Source: Mycobacterium saskatchewanense (GTDB lineage Bacteria; Actinomycetota; Actinomycetes; Mycobacteriales; Mycobacteriaceae). Taken from it: a stretch of 64,000 nt of DNA. Made by a program: the position numbers and the translations under genes. Every line of letters begins with the position of its first letter. The stretch's first letter is position 1. The DNA is taken from contig NZ_AP022573.1 of NCBI RefSeq assembly GCF_010729105.1, forward strand, positions 5,456,001 to 5,520,000, written 5' to 3'. The notes under the pieces are model-generated. The model ran no database searches, was not told the origin of the DNA, and worked only from the letters and a program-made list of their open reading frames with translations. Below, in pieces: positions 8,680 through 16,959 of this stretch.

Positions 8680-9177
8680 ATGGAGGACGCCGTCGCGCTG
8701 GCGGACATCGAAGCGATCAAACGACTGAAGGCCCGCTACTGCCGCTACCTTGACACCAAGGAATGGGTTCGGTGGCGCAGCATCTTCGCCGATGACTTCC
8801 GCGGAGACACCACGGACGGGGGTGGGAGGGTGGTCGTGGGCGCCGACGCGTTCGTCGCGTTCGTTCGAAGCAATATCGGCAAACCGTCGCAGCCCACGGC
8901 CCATCAGGTACACGCGCCGGAGATCGAGCTCACCTCACCAACCGCGGCGCGGGGAGTCTGGGCGCTCCAGGATGTGGTGCGGCTCGCGCCCGGAATCGAC
9001 CTGGTCGGTTACGGCCATTACCACGAAACCTACGAAAAGGCTGACGGCCAATGGCGCATCAAGACTTTGAAGCTCACACGGCTGCGGGAGGACCTCGTGA
9101 CACCCGTGATCGCGCTGCGTATCCCCGAGCGACTGAAACAGGCCGCCGCAAGGGTTGCCGGCCGTCGGGCACAGTGA
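8680..9177 (+). CDS. SnoaL/NTF2-like protein
   Basis: 165 aa from ATG 8680, with GGAAGGA about 7 bp upstream; the longer open frame from 8632 lacks a site. IEAIKRLKARYCRYLDTKEWVRW then FADDF is the classic opening of the SnoaL_4 group, and GYGHYHETYEKADGQWRIKTLKLTR is the last strand pair. Members act as small ketosteroid-isomerase-like or dehydratase enzymes in steroid, terpenoid and polyketide degradation. It follows the lipocalin-like gene and precedes an epimerase-type dehydrogenase 27 bp downstream, so the three are probably transcribed together. Confidence 0.8.
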   Translation: MEDAVALADIEAIKRLKARYCRYLDTKEWVRWRSIFADDFRGDTTDGGGRVVVGADAFVAFVRSNIGKPSQPTAHQVHAPEIELTSPTAARGVWALQDVVRLAPGIDLVGYGHYHETYEKADGQWRIKTLKLTRLREDLVTPVIALRIPERLKQAAARVAGRRAQ

Positions 9178-9204
9178 GCGACGCTCCGTCATTGAGGCGT
9201 TGAG

Positions 9205-10314
9205 ATGGCCGCCGACACGGTCCTGGTAACCGGCGCATTCGGTCAAGTGGGCAGACGCTGCGTCGAGATTCTGCTGAAACGGGGAAAGACCGTTGTCGCC
9301 ATGGATCTGCGCACCGACAGGTCCCGGCACGCCGAGGAGGAGCTGGCTAGCCGGGCGCAGGGCGGCGCGCTGTTGCCGGTGTACGCGGACTTGACGCATG
9401 GCGCGGCGGTGCGCGATGCCGTCGAGGCCAGCCGCCCCGACGCGATCGTGCATCTGGCCGCGATGCTGTCTCCGGCGTCGTATCGCAACCCGGGCCTGGC
9501 CCGCCGAGTCAACGTCGAGGGAACCCGCAATCTGGTGGAAGCGGCCAGAAAGCTGAGTCGGGCGCCTCTGTTCGTGAAAGCTTCGAGCGCCGCGGTGTAC
9601 GGTTCGCGCAACCCGTATCGCTACCCGGAACGGATCACCGCCGAGACTCCGACCAATCCGATCGACCAATACGGCGAGGACAAGGTGCTGGCCGAGATCG
9701 TTGTTCGCGACAGTGGGCTGCCGTACGCGTTGCTCAGGCTCGGCGGTGTCGTGTCTCCGGACGCCCAGAAGAACTTGAACTCCGATTACTTGTTGTTGAT
9801 GCGGGCGACCCCGGCGGACAACCGGCTGCACGCTGCCGATGCGCGTGATGTCGGGCTCGCGTTTGCCAACGCCGTCGACCGAGGACGCACCATCAACGGA
9901 AAGGTGCTGCTGATCGGCGGCAACGAGTCCTACGTCGGGCTGCAACGGCAGATGGAGGACGACATGATGGAGGCGATGGGCCTCGGCAGGCTCGGTCCGT
10001 CGGCCGGTCTTCCGGGTGACCGCAACGACGACCGCGGCTGGAGCTTCACCGGATGGTTCGACACCACGGAGTCGCAGGCGCTGCTTGATTTTCAACGGAC
10101 AGAATGGTCTGAAACTCTCTCCTGGATAGGAGATTCCGTAGGTTGGCGGCGCACGATGGCGCTATTGGGACCCGCCCTCCGCCCGACCCTGCGGGCGGCC
10201 CTGTCCCTGCAGCGCCGCCTGGAACGCCGCGGCCGGTACGCCGACCCTTGGACTCTCATCAGCAATAAGTACGGGCCGCAGGTACTGGCTCGCACCGGCA
10301 GCAGCCCGTACTGA
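9205..10314 (+). CDS. NAD-dependent epimerase/dehydratase family protein
   Basis: 369-aa extended SDR. TGAFGQVG at residues 9-16 is the NAD-binding turn, IVHLAAMLSP and RRVNVEGTRNLVEAA are standard, KASSAAVYGS carries the catalytic Ser, and YGEDK near 155 the Tyr-Lys pair. Mycobacterial members of this family include sugar epimerases and 3-beta-hydroxysteroid-type dehydrogenases. Given the surrounding catabolic genes, a hydroxy-lipid dehydrogenase is as likely as a sugar enzyme. The C-terminal 60 residues are basic and Arg/Leu-rich. The converging TetR gene ends 37 bp downstream. Confidence 0.82.
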   Translation: MAADTVLVTGAFGQVGRRCVEILLKRGKTVVAMDLRTDRSRHAEEELASRAQGGALLPVYADLTHGAAVRDAVEASRPDAIVHLAAMLSPASYRNPGLARRVNVEGTRNLVEAARKLSRAPLFVKASSAAVYGSRNPYRYPERITAETPTNPIDQYGEDKVLAEIVVRDSGLPYALLRLGGVVSPDAQKNLNSDYLLLMRATPADNRLHAADARDVGLAFANAVDRGRTINGKVLLIGGNESYVGLQRQMEDDMMEAMGLGRLGPSAGLPGDRNDDRGWSFTGWFDTTESQALLDFQRTEWSETLSWIGDSVGWRRTMALLGPALRPTLRAALSLQRRLERRGRYADPWTLISNKYGPQVLARTGSSPY

Positions 10315-10351
10315 TCCGCGCCGACGTTTCGGTTGCCGGGCAGCCACAACC

Positions 10352-11035
10352 TCAGCTTTCCGCCGCCAGTTGGCGGATATAACCGGTCAGGACGCTCTGC
10401 GCCTCCACGAGCCGCGCGCGCATGGCGCGACCGGCCCGTGCGGCGTCGACCATCAGGGCGAAAGTAATGGTCTGATAGGTCTGTGCGGCAGCGCGTCTTC
10501 TGGCCGGCGGCAGACCGGGAGCGTACCGGGCGATGAAGCGCTCGACATGGGGCGTCCACGACTGGTCCGGCAAAGTTTCCGCCGCGTTGATCGTCGAGAC
10601 GAGCAGCCCTCGGGCGCCGGGTGTTTCAGCGACGAGGCGTGCAAAGCGGGCGATGAAGTCCGCCAGCACTTCGTCGGCATCGGCGGTCAGACGCTCGTCG
10701 GAGTGCAGGTCCGTGAAGACGTCGGCGGCCCGTTCGCGCCAGCGTTCGGTCAGGGTGATGACAAGCGCATCCTTGTCCTTGAAGAACCGGTAGACGGAAC
10801 CGATCGATGTGCCGGCACGCTCGGCGATTGCATCCATCGTCGACGCGTCGACCCCGGCCTCGTCGAACGAGTGGCCGGCCCCCTGCAGGATTCGTTCCAG
10901 GGTGGCCTGGCTCCGTTGTTGACGCGCCGGTCGGCGCATCGCCGTGGCTTCCCGCTTCGGCCCCTCGTGGTCCACGCGCCGGGGGCGCGGAGCAGCGCTT
11001 CGCGTTCCCCGCGGCGACTTGTTCGACGGAGCCAT
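10352..11035 (-). CDS. TetR family transcriptional regulator
   Basis: About 227 aa from ATG 11035 (an internal ATG at 10939 is an alternative start). After a basic, probably disordered N-terminus comes the TetR helix-turn-helix: SQATLERILQGAG, then STMDAIAERAGTSIGSVYRFFKDK, with the ligand-binding helical domain behind it. The open frame continues to 11365, but that part is not protein-like. It is divergent from another TetR gene at 11226 across about 190 bp, so the two could share control. It converges with the epimerase gene. The ligand is unknown. Confidence 0.88.
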   Translation of the reverse strand: MAPSNKSPRGTRSAAPRPRRVDHEGPKREATAMRRPARQQRSQATLERILQGAGHSFDEAGVDASTMDAIAERAGTSIGSVYRFFKDKDALVITLTERWRERAADVFTDLHSDERLTADADEVLADFIARFARLVAETPGARGLLVSTINAAETLPDQSWTPHVERFIARYAPGLPPARRRAAAQTYQTITFALMVDAARAGRAMRARLVEAQSVLTGYIRQLAAES

Positions 11036-11225
11036 CGACGTCACGGGGACCTGCCAACACCCGACTTGCGTGCCGGCGAGACCCGCACGCGCGCCACTGC
11101 ATTCATCTCTCCATTGTCGACGGCCCGTCTTGTCAAGGGCATCCCGGTCCCATGCCGACACGCGGGAGGACCGTCGAGCGCGGCCGGGATCGTGAGTCGC
11201 GTCCGGTCGTGAGTATTGTGGGCAC

Positions 11226-11873
11226 ATGGCGTCACGGCGGAACGCTACGGCGAAGTCGGCGGATGCGGCGCCCGATGATTCGCCAAGCCTCGAGGTGGGC
11301 CGCGGTCGCCCCCGTGACACGCAACGCCGGGAGGCGGTGATCGCGGCGACCCGTGAGCTTCTCATCGCCGGCGGCTATGACGAGGTGACTCTCTCGGAAG
11401 TGGCCCGACGGGCCGGAGTGTCGCGACCGTACATGTACGACAATTGGGGTACCAAGTTCGCCCTGGTCGAGGAGGTCATCTTCGGCGCGGCCTATCCGGC
11501 CCCCGAGATCGACAACGACACGGAATTCTCCGTCGCTCTTTGTGACCTGATCACCGCGATGGTTCACATACAGCTCGACCCGGCCTACCTGGCCGGGTTG
11601 CCCGGGCTGGCCTCCGAGCTCTACAACCGGTCGGACCTGGTCGCCCAGATCGAAGAACGGTATATCGCTCCGGTGCGCAGCACCTACGTCCAGCTGATCA
11701 AGCGGGGCAAGCGCCAAGGCGTTGTGCGCCGCGACGTCGACGGCAGCGCCTTGCTTGACACCATCCGGGGCGCCGTCATGCTGCACACATTGATCAACAC
11801 GGCCCTCAGCGAGTCCGAGCTGATCGACCACTTGTGCTCGCTCGTAATGCACGGCATCGCCGTGGTGAAATAG
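11226..11873 (+). CDS. TetR family transcriptional regulator
   Basis: 215 aa. The DNA-binding domain is RREAVIAATRELLIAGGYDEV, followed by TLSEVARRAGVSRPYMYDNWGTK at about residues 50-75, preceded by a charged tail (GRGRPRDTQ). A GTGAGTAT half-site at 11209-11216, just upstream of the ATG, recurs in the palindrome before the Rieske oxygenase. The regulator may therefore control itself and that gene (inference). The Rieske gene converges on it with about 60 bp between stops. The partner TetR at 10352 is divergent. Confidence 0.88.
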   Translation: MASRRNATAKSADAAPDDSPSLEVGRGRPRDTQRREAVIAATRELLIAGGYDEVTLSEVARRAGVSRPYMYDNWGTKFALVEEVIFGAAYPAPEIDNDTEFSVALCDLITAMVHIQLDPAYLAGLPGLASELYNRSDLVAQIEERYIAPVRSTYVQLIKRGKRQGVVRRDVDGSALLDTIRGAVMLHTLINTALSESELIDHLCSLVMHGIAVVK

Positions 11874-11935
11874 GTCTGCGTTGCGGGGGTTTGCGGCCCG
11901 CGGCCGGCGGATAACGATCACGGCGCTCTGGTCGA

Positions 11936-12934
11936 TCAGGCCGGAGCCACCTGGGCGAGGGCCTCGTTGGATGGCGCCGGCAGCTCGTTGTCGTAATACC
12001 TGGCGTACCAGCGCCGGAACGTCCAGATCACCCGCTCTTTCGGGTTGAGCGCCGGCTGCCGCAGGTGACGCTTCTTCTCCCAGATCACGATGTCGCGGTC
12101 CCAGTTCTCGATCACCGCCGAACTGAGCACATCCATCAGCGACGCGGCGGTGGGCTCGTCGCATTCGTCGTCGATGCGAATGTTGACGACGCCCAGCAGA
12201 TTGATCTCGCCATTGCCGATCGGCGTTGCGTAAAGGCGCTGCAGGGCGTGGATCGGCACCTCTTTGGCTGCGATCGTTGCTCCCGCCATGCCCGGCCCGT
12301 GACAGAAGACTGCGCCCGCGACGAGCACCTCGTCCTCCAGACGGACAGCGGGCTCGACCGCTTCGGGTGCTGACTCGACGGACAGCTCGAATACGTTGCC
12401 CTTGGCCCGCACTTCGGTTGTCGGCTCCATCATGTGGGTGAGGTGGACGAACCGGAAGTGCGCCAAATCGGCTGTGTTCTCCAGGATTTCCTGAGGGTGC
12501 GAGCGAATGGTGCGCCGCATGACCACCGGGGCGGTCCAGCGGTGCTCGTCGAACCGCGGCATCTGCCATGTCGGTGCGCCAGGCCCGCGCCAGAGGAGCA
12601 CGACGCCGTCCTGTTCGGCGACCGGGACCGACCGGATGCGCATCTTGGGCGCGACGCGGTTGCCGTAGGGCACCGATCGGCATGACCCGTCCGCCGCCCA
12701 CCGCCAGCCATGAAACGGGCACGTGACGGCCCCGTCGCTGACCGTTCCGCCGTAGCCCAGGTGGGCGCCAAGATGGGGGCAGTATGCGTCGAGCGCCGCA
12801 AGTGTGCCGTCCTGGGCGCGGAACACAACGAGATCCTGGTCGAACCAGCGCGCGGGTTTCGCCTCTCCGCAGGCAAAGTCGCTCGACAGCCCGATTGCGA
12901 ACCACCCCGACGGCATCGGCAGGGCTTCCGGCAT
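11936..12934 (-). CDS. Rieske [2Fe-2S] non-heme iron oxygenase, terminal component
   Basis: 332-aa KshA-like oxygenase. The Rieske cluster ligands are Cys52 and His54 (YCPHLGAHL) and Cys72 and His75 (TCPFHGW). ENTADLAHFRFVH at about 152-164 gives the electron-bridging Asp156 and the iron ligands His159 and His164. Such enzymes hydroxylate steroids or related cyclic lipids using electrons from a separate reductase, and no reductase is adjacent. The ATG lies 16 bp from a strong TGTGAG/CTCACA palindrome, so repression is likely. Similarity to 3-ketosteroid 9-alpha-hydroxylase is at family level; the substrate is not proven. Confidence 0.9.
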   Translation of the reverse strand: MPEALPMPSGWFAIGLSSDFACGEAKPARWFDQDLVVFRAQDGTLAALDAYCPHLGAHLGYGGTVSDGAVTCPFHGWRWAADGSCRSVPYGNRVAPKMRIRSVPVAEQDGVVLLWRGPGAPTWQMPRFDEHRWTAPVVMRRTIRSHPQEILENTADLAHFRFVHLTHMMEPTTEVRAKGNVFELSVESAPEAVEPAVRLEDEVLVAGAVFCHGPGMAGATIAAKEVPIHALQRLYATPIGNGEINLLGVVNIRIDDECDEPTAASLMDVLSSAVIENWDRDIVIWEKKRHLRQPALNPKERVIWTFRRWYARYYDNELPAPSNEALAQVAPA

Positions 12935-12949
12935 GCCACACCTCCAAAT

Positions 12950-12967
12950 TGTGAGTATATCCTCACA
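12950..12967. promoter_or_regulatory. Operator palindrome upstream of the Rieske oxygenase
   Basis: TGTGAG and CTCACA arms flank TATATC, and the symmetry extends outward with AAAT and TTTT (12946-12971). The centre starts 16 bp before the Rieske ATG, so a bound protein would block transcription or initiation. The half-site GTGAGTAT is repeated just upstream of the TetR gene at 11226, the best candidate for the binding protein. Confidence 0.6.
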
Positions 12968-13009
12968 TTTTAACCGGGCCGCAGGGCGCCGTCTATAGCC
13001 TTGCGCACA

Positions 13010-13034
13010 TTTACCTTATATGGTGTCAACTAAT
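13010..13034. promoter_or_regulatory. Degenerate TTAC/GTAA box D
   Basis: TTTACCTTATA then TGTCAACTAA around a 3-bp centre lines up with boxes A to C with about five departures from the GTTACnTTACA/TGTAAnGTAAC pattern. It lies between the divergent Rieske and phosphotransferase genes, about 70 bp upstream of the latter. It is a weak match, listed because of its position. Confidence 0.3.
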
Positions 13035-13102
13035 CCACTCGGCCGTTCGGTGCGCTCTCAGAGAGCGTGATGCCAAGACGCCAAACGAAAGACAGGACGG
13101 AT

Positions 13103-14260
13103 GTGACTGTGAGCGGAGACTCTTCCGAGCAGGCACGACCTCGCGCATCGCAAGCCGATCCCGAGCAGCTGCGCGGCGGCTTCGAGCGCTGGCTGCGTCG
13201 CCGCCATGCCGGCGCCGAGGTGGTCGAGGCGGCTGTGCCGTCGTCCAACGGCATGTCCAGCGAGACGCTCGTCGTGGCCGCCGACTGGGACGGACAGCCG
13301 CATCGGATGGTGGTTCGCATTGCACCACAACCGCATGCCAGCCCATTATTCCCCCGGTACGACATGGGTGAGCAGTACCTGATCCTTCAGCGACTGCGAG
13401 CCCAGCCCCATCCGCCGGCGGTGCCACGGGTGTTGTGGTGTGAAGAGGACCCGGAACCGTTGGGCGCTCCCTTCTTTGTCATGGACCATGTCGACGGTCA
13501 GATTCCGCCCGATGTGATGCCCTACAACTTCGCCTCTTGGCTCACGGAGGCGAGCGTGGCAAGTCGTGAACGGTTGCAGCACGGCACGATTGAGCAGCTG
13601 GCGCGAGTGCACGCAGCCAGCCCGGCCGACTTCTCGTTCCTCGACCGCTGCCGCGCCGGCGAGACCGCGCTGGCCGCCCATGTCCGCCACACCCGCGCCT
13701 ATTACGAGTGGGCCAGGGCCGGTCGTAGCGGCGCGCCGTTGATCGACCGCACTTTCGACTGGCTATACGAGCATTGGCCCGCGGATACGGCTCCGTCGGG
13801 CGGCCACGCTGCGGCAACGGTGTTGTCCTGGGGCGACGCGCGTCTCGGCAACGTCATCTACCGCGACTTTGCGCCGGTCGCCTTATTGGATTGGGAGATG
13901 GCCTCACTCGGGCCACGCGAGCTCGACATCGGCTGGATGATTTTCTTCCACCGGTTCTTCGAAGACATCGCACACAGCGCGGGGCTGCCGGGGCTGCCGG
14001 ACATGCTGCGCTCCGAGCGCGTCGCCGACATGTACACCGAGTTCACCGGCCACCGTCCGGTGAACTTGGATTTCTACGTCGTCTACGCCGCCCTGCGGCA
14101 AGCGATCATCACGATTCGAGTCCAATTGCGTGCCAGCGCCTTCGGGCAGGTGGAGCTGCCGGAAAACCCGGATGAGATGATCATGCATCGTGCCGCTCTG
14201 GAAGGGATGCTCGACGGCAGCTACTTCAACCACGACACCGCATCGCTGACGGAGACATGA
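13103..14260 (+). CDS. Phosphotransferase family protein (APH/choline-kinase fold)
   Basis: About 385 aa from GTG 13103, which follows an AGGACGG site; GTG 13067 and ATG 13070 are in frame upstream. The kinase-like fold is shown by PSSNGMSSETLVVAADW (nucleotide loop), SWGDARLGNVIYRD (catalytic loop, HGD-type with Trp-Gly-Asp) and ALLDWEMASLGPRELDIGW (metal-binding Asp). In mycobacterial catabolic clusters this family often sits beside acyl-CoA dehydrogenases and may phosphorylate a hydroxylated substrate rather than an antibiotic. It is divergent from the Rieske oxygenase. Confidence 0.82.
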   Translation: MTVSGDSSEQARPRASQADPEQLRGGFERWLRRRHAGAEVVEAAVPSSNGMSSETLVVAADWDGQPHRMVVRIAPQPHASPLFPRYDMGEQYLILQRLRAQPHPPAVPRVLWCEEDPEPLGAPFFVMDHVDGQIPPDVMPYNFASWLTEASVASRERLQHGTIEQLARVHAASPADFSFLDRCRAGETALAAHVRHTRAYYEWARAGRSGAPLIDRTFDWLYEHWPADTAPSGGHAAATVLSWGDARLGNVIYRDFAPVALLDWEMASLGPRELDIGWMIFFHRFFEDIAHSAGLPGLPDMLRSERVADMYTEFTGHRPVNLDFYVVYAALRQAIITIRVQLRASAFGQVELPENPDEMIMHRAALEGMLDGSYFNHDTASLTET

Positions 14261-14281
14261 ACGGCGAGCCGCGAGGGCCGG

Positions 14282-15124
14282 CTACTGGCCGGCGTTCAAC
14301 AGTGCGTCGACCGGTGGCATCGCGGCGTAGTCGATCTGGTTCGTCAGGACGGCGGCGGTGAACCCGTTGTCGACGAGCATGTTGGTGCCGTTGACGTAGC
14401 CGGCCGCGTCGCAACCCAGGAATGCGAGCACCGAGGCGACTTCGGCGGGCGCGGCGCGGCGACCACCGCTTTGGCTGACCATCCATTCGATGATGGGTTC
14501 ACCCATTGACGTGTTGAAATCGACGAGCAAAGGGGTGTCGATGATGCCCGGGCAGGCGCTGTTGATGCGTATCCCCCTGCGGGCAAGGGGAATCGCCCAC
14601 TGCAGGGTGAGAACCTGGGCGCACTCCTTGGAAAAACCGTAGGGGTTGTTGGTCAGAGCGGGGTTTTGGCGCACCCATTCCAGCGCGGTCTGCCAATCGT
14701 CGATGTCGAGCAACGATTGGATATCCCTCAGGTGCTGCTGATAGCCACCCCCCGCGGAGGATGCGGTGATGACGACCGCGCTGCCGGACGGCATGCGGTG
14801 TTGCAGACCATCGATCAGGCGACGCGGCGCAAGGACGTTGACAGCCATGACGATCTCGGTCGGCAGCGTGGCGGCCACACCCGCGTTGTTGAACAGCGCA
14901 TCGATGGTTTCGGGCAGCCTGCTGATCGCTTCGTCGATGGCCAGCGGGTCCGACAAGTCGACGGGAATGGTCTCGTCCACTGGCCCGCGGCAAGGTTTGA
15001 TGTCGAGCGCGACGATGTGGGCGGCACCTGCGGCGCGTAATTGCTCGACCAGAGCGGCGCCGACGCCGGTGGCCGCACCGGTGACGACAGCGACCTTGTT
15101 GTCGTAGTTGACGATCGGGGCCAT
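14282..15124 (-). CDS. SDR family oxidoreductase (3-alpha-HSD-like)
   Basis: 280 aa from ATG 15124, with GAGGTG 6 bp upstream; the long open frame beyond it is a shadow. TGAATGVG near residue 15, FNNAGVA near 88, TASSAGGGY and YGFSKECAQVLTLQWA supply the cofactor and catalytic motifs, and ACPGIIDTPLL follows. The insert between the Ser and Tyr (QQHLRDIQSLLDIDDW) is typical of the 3-alpha-hydroxysteroid dehydrogenase/carbonyl reductase group, which supports a steroid-like substrate at family level. It is the last gene of the minus-strand run SDR (16836), EchA (16011), SDR. Confidence 0.85.
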   Translation of the reverse strand: MAPIVNYDNKVAVVTGAATGVGAALVEQLRAAGAAHIVALDIKPCRGPVDETIPVDLSDPLAIDEAISRLPETIDALFNNAGVAATLPTEIVMAVNVLAPRRLIDGLQHRMPSGSAVVITASSAGGGYQQHLRDIQSLLDIDDWQTALEWVRQNPALTNNPYGFSKECAQVLTLQWAIPLARRGIRINSACPGIIDTPLLVDFNTSMGEPIIEWMVSQSGGRRAAPAEVASVLAFLGCDAAGYVNGTNMLVDNGFTAAVLTNQIDYAAMPPVDALLNAGQ

Positions 15125-15153
15125 TTTCACCTCGTTGACTAGTGGGGGGGTTC

Positions 15154-16011
15154 CTATAGCGGCTTTGGACTTGTTGCGCCGTCGCCACGAAACGCGGCGA
15201 ACGAATCCGCCAGGTCGCCGGTGGCGGTACACATGACCTGGGTGCGGTTCTCGATGTCGAGCGCATGGCGCAAGCTGGGTGCATCGACGGTCTGCCACAT
15301 CGTCTCCTTGGTCATCCACACGGCGAGTGGTGAATGGCAGGCGATTTCGCGGGCCTTTTCGATCGCGCGCTCGACGAGCGCCTCGTTCTGGACGAGGTCG
15401 AGGACCAGTCCGATCCGGGTGGCCTCGGCGGCATCGAACACCCGGCCGGTCAGCATGAGTTCGGCTGCGCGCGAGGCGCCGATCAACCGCGGCAGGTGGT
15501 AGCTGGTGCCCATATCGCATGCCGATACCCCGTGGCGGATGAATACCGCTCCGAAGCTGGCGCTCGGGCTGGCATAACGAATGTCACAGGCCAGCGCCAG
15601 CGCGAAGCCGCCGCCCACGGCGGCACCGTTGACGGCCGCGATGACGGGCTGACGCAGCCGGTGGATCTTCTCGAATGCGGAGGCCATGAGTTCTTGGGCG
15701 GCCATCGTGACGGCCGTGGCCGAGGCCGCGCGGGCGTGTATCGCCGCATAGGGAGTTGCTTCATGGTCGGTGAAGTCACCCGGCGTGGCTTTGATGTCGG
15801 CACCGGCGCAGAAGACGGAACCTGTTCCGGTGAGAACGACCGCACGGACCACGGGATCCCCATTGACGGTGTCCAGTATGCGGTGCAGTTCGGCCAGCGT
15901 CTGCGAATCCAGCGCGTTGCCCCGGCGTGGCCGGTCGATCGTCAATAGGGCGATGGCACCGTCGTCGAGAGCTTCGACGTTGAACGCTGAATACTTTCCG
16001 CGGACGACCAT
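15154..16011 (-). CDS. Enoyl-CoA hydratase/isomerase family protein
   Basis: 285-aa crotonase-fold protein. FCAGADIK near residues 67-74 forms part of the oxyanion hole, and VNGAAVGGGFALALACD carries the second. The position of the second catalytic Glu is replaced by an SACDMGTSYHLPRLIG sequence, so Asp is present instead of Glu. That is seen in many mycobacterial EchA proteins and makes classical hydratase activity uncertain; isomerase or C-C hydrolase activity is possible. It lies between two SDR genes on the same strand with small gaps, pointing to a beta-oxidation-like step on a CoA ester. Confidence 0.87.
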   Translation of the reverse strand: MVVRGKYSAFNVEALDDGAIALLTIDRPRRGNALDSQTLAELHRILDTVNGDPVVRAVVLTGTGSVFCAGADIKATPGDFTDHEATPYAAIHARAASATAVTMAAQELMASAFEKIHRLRQPVIAAVNGAAVGGGFALALACDIRYASPSASFGAVFIRHGVSACDMGTSYHLPRLIGASRAAELMLTGRVFDAAEATRIGLVLDLVQNEALVERAIEKAREIACHSPLAVWMTKETMWQTVDAPSLRHALDIENRTQVMCTATGDLADSFAAFRGDGATSPKPL

Positions 16012-16065
16012 TCGACTTCTTTCTTACGGCTCGCAGGGGCGGGGTTGTCGTCACTCGTCCAACTC

Positions 16066-16836
16066 CTACCGGGCCGCCATGCCGCCGTCCGCGATGAGGG
16101 TCTGACCCGTGATGAAGCTGCCGGCGTCGGACACCAGGAGAAGCGCCGGCGGCACCATTTCGTCGGGTTGGGCAATGCGTTGCATGAGGCAGGAGGCTTC
16201 CATGGCCTTGATGAACTCGGGCGGGTTCTTGCGAACCATGTCGGTGTCGACCGAACCCGGGGCCAGGGCGTTGACCCGTATTCCTGCGGAGGCGAATTCG
16301 GCGGCCATCGACCGGGTGAACGAAACCATCGCCGCTTTGGCGGCCGTGTACATCGACACCCATGGCGAGAAGATGAATGCCCCGACCGAGACGACGTTGA
16401 GTATGGCCGCGTGCCGGCTGTCGCGCAGGTACGGAAGTGCGGCCTGCACCAAGAAGACCGGACCCTGCAGATTCACCGCGAAGGACTTCTCCCAGGCCTC
16501 CGGGCTGATGTCGCCGAGGGTCTGTGCCAACGGGTTGGCGGCATTGTTGATGACGATGTCGATACCCCCGAATTGGCCCGCAGTGGCTTCGACGAGCGTA
16601 TTGATCGCCCGAATGTCACCGAGATGCGTTGGCACACCGATCGCCTTGCCGCCCATCGTCTGTAGGCGTTGAGCGGTGGCTTCGCAGGCATCGGGTTTGC
16701 GGCTGGCAATGGCGACGTTGGCGCCGGCGCCGATCAAACCTTCGGCAATCGCCAGGCCGATTCCGCGAGTTCCGCCGGTCACGATTGCGGTTCTACCGGT
16801 CAGATCGAACTTTGCCTGAAGTGCTTTTTTCTGCAA
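16066..16836 (-). CDS. SDR family oxidoreductase
   Basis: 256 aa. TGGTRGIG near residues 20-27, INNAAN near 97, VVSVGAF and YTAAKAAMVSFTRSMAAEF (Tyr-Lys near 163-167) and the terminal FITGQTLIADGG mark a classical SDR. NNAAN in place of NNAG is a common mycobacterial variant. It is the first gene of a three-gene minus-strand run with EchA and a second SDR, and operator box B lies about 70 bp upstream of its ATG. It is probably a 3-hydroxyacyl-CoA or alcohol dehydrogenase; the substrate cannot be told. Confidence 0.86.
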   Translation of the reverse strand: MQKKALQAKFDLTGRTAIVTGGTRGIGLAIAEGLIGAGANVAIASRKPDACEATAQRLQTMGGKAIGVPTHLGDIRAINTLVEATAGQFGGIDIVINNAANPLAQTLGDISPEAWEKSFAVNLQGPVFLVQAALPYLRDSRHAAILNVVSVGAFIFSPWVSMYTAAKAAMVSFTRSMAAEFASAGIRVNALAPGSVDTDMVRKNPPEFIKAMEASCLMQRIAQPDEMVPPALLLVSDAGSFITGQTLIADGGMAAR

Positions 16837-16904
16837 AACCTTGTCCTGCCTGTCGGCTGTCGCCTGCGGCGCCGCGCAAGCGGAGCGGTCAACGACGGAG
16901 GTCT

Positions 16905-16929
16905 GTTACTTTACATTGTGTAAGGTAAC
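16905..16929. promoter_or_regulatory. Palindromic operator (TTAC/GTAA box B)
   Basis: The best-formed copy: GTTACTTTACA and TGTAAGGTAAC arms around TTG. It sits between the stop of the P450 gene and the start of the SDR-EchA-SDR operon, 69 bp upstream of the SDR ATG, where a repressor would act. It matches boxes A and C closely. Confidence 0.7.
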
Positions 16930-16959
16930 AGGCGGAAGGGTGAGGTGGGCAACTGCCGC

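Noticed and set aside
10315..10351. Possible GGTTG/CAACC hairpin between convergent genes
   Set aside because: Only five base pairs with a long loop and no T tract, too weak to call.
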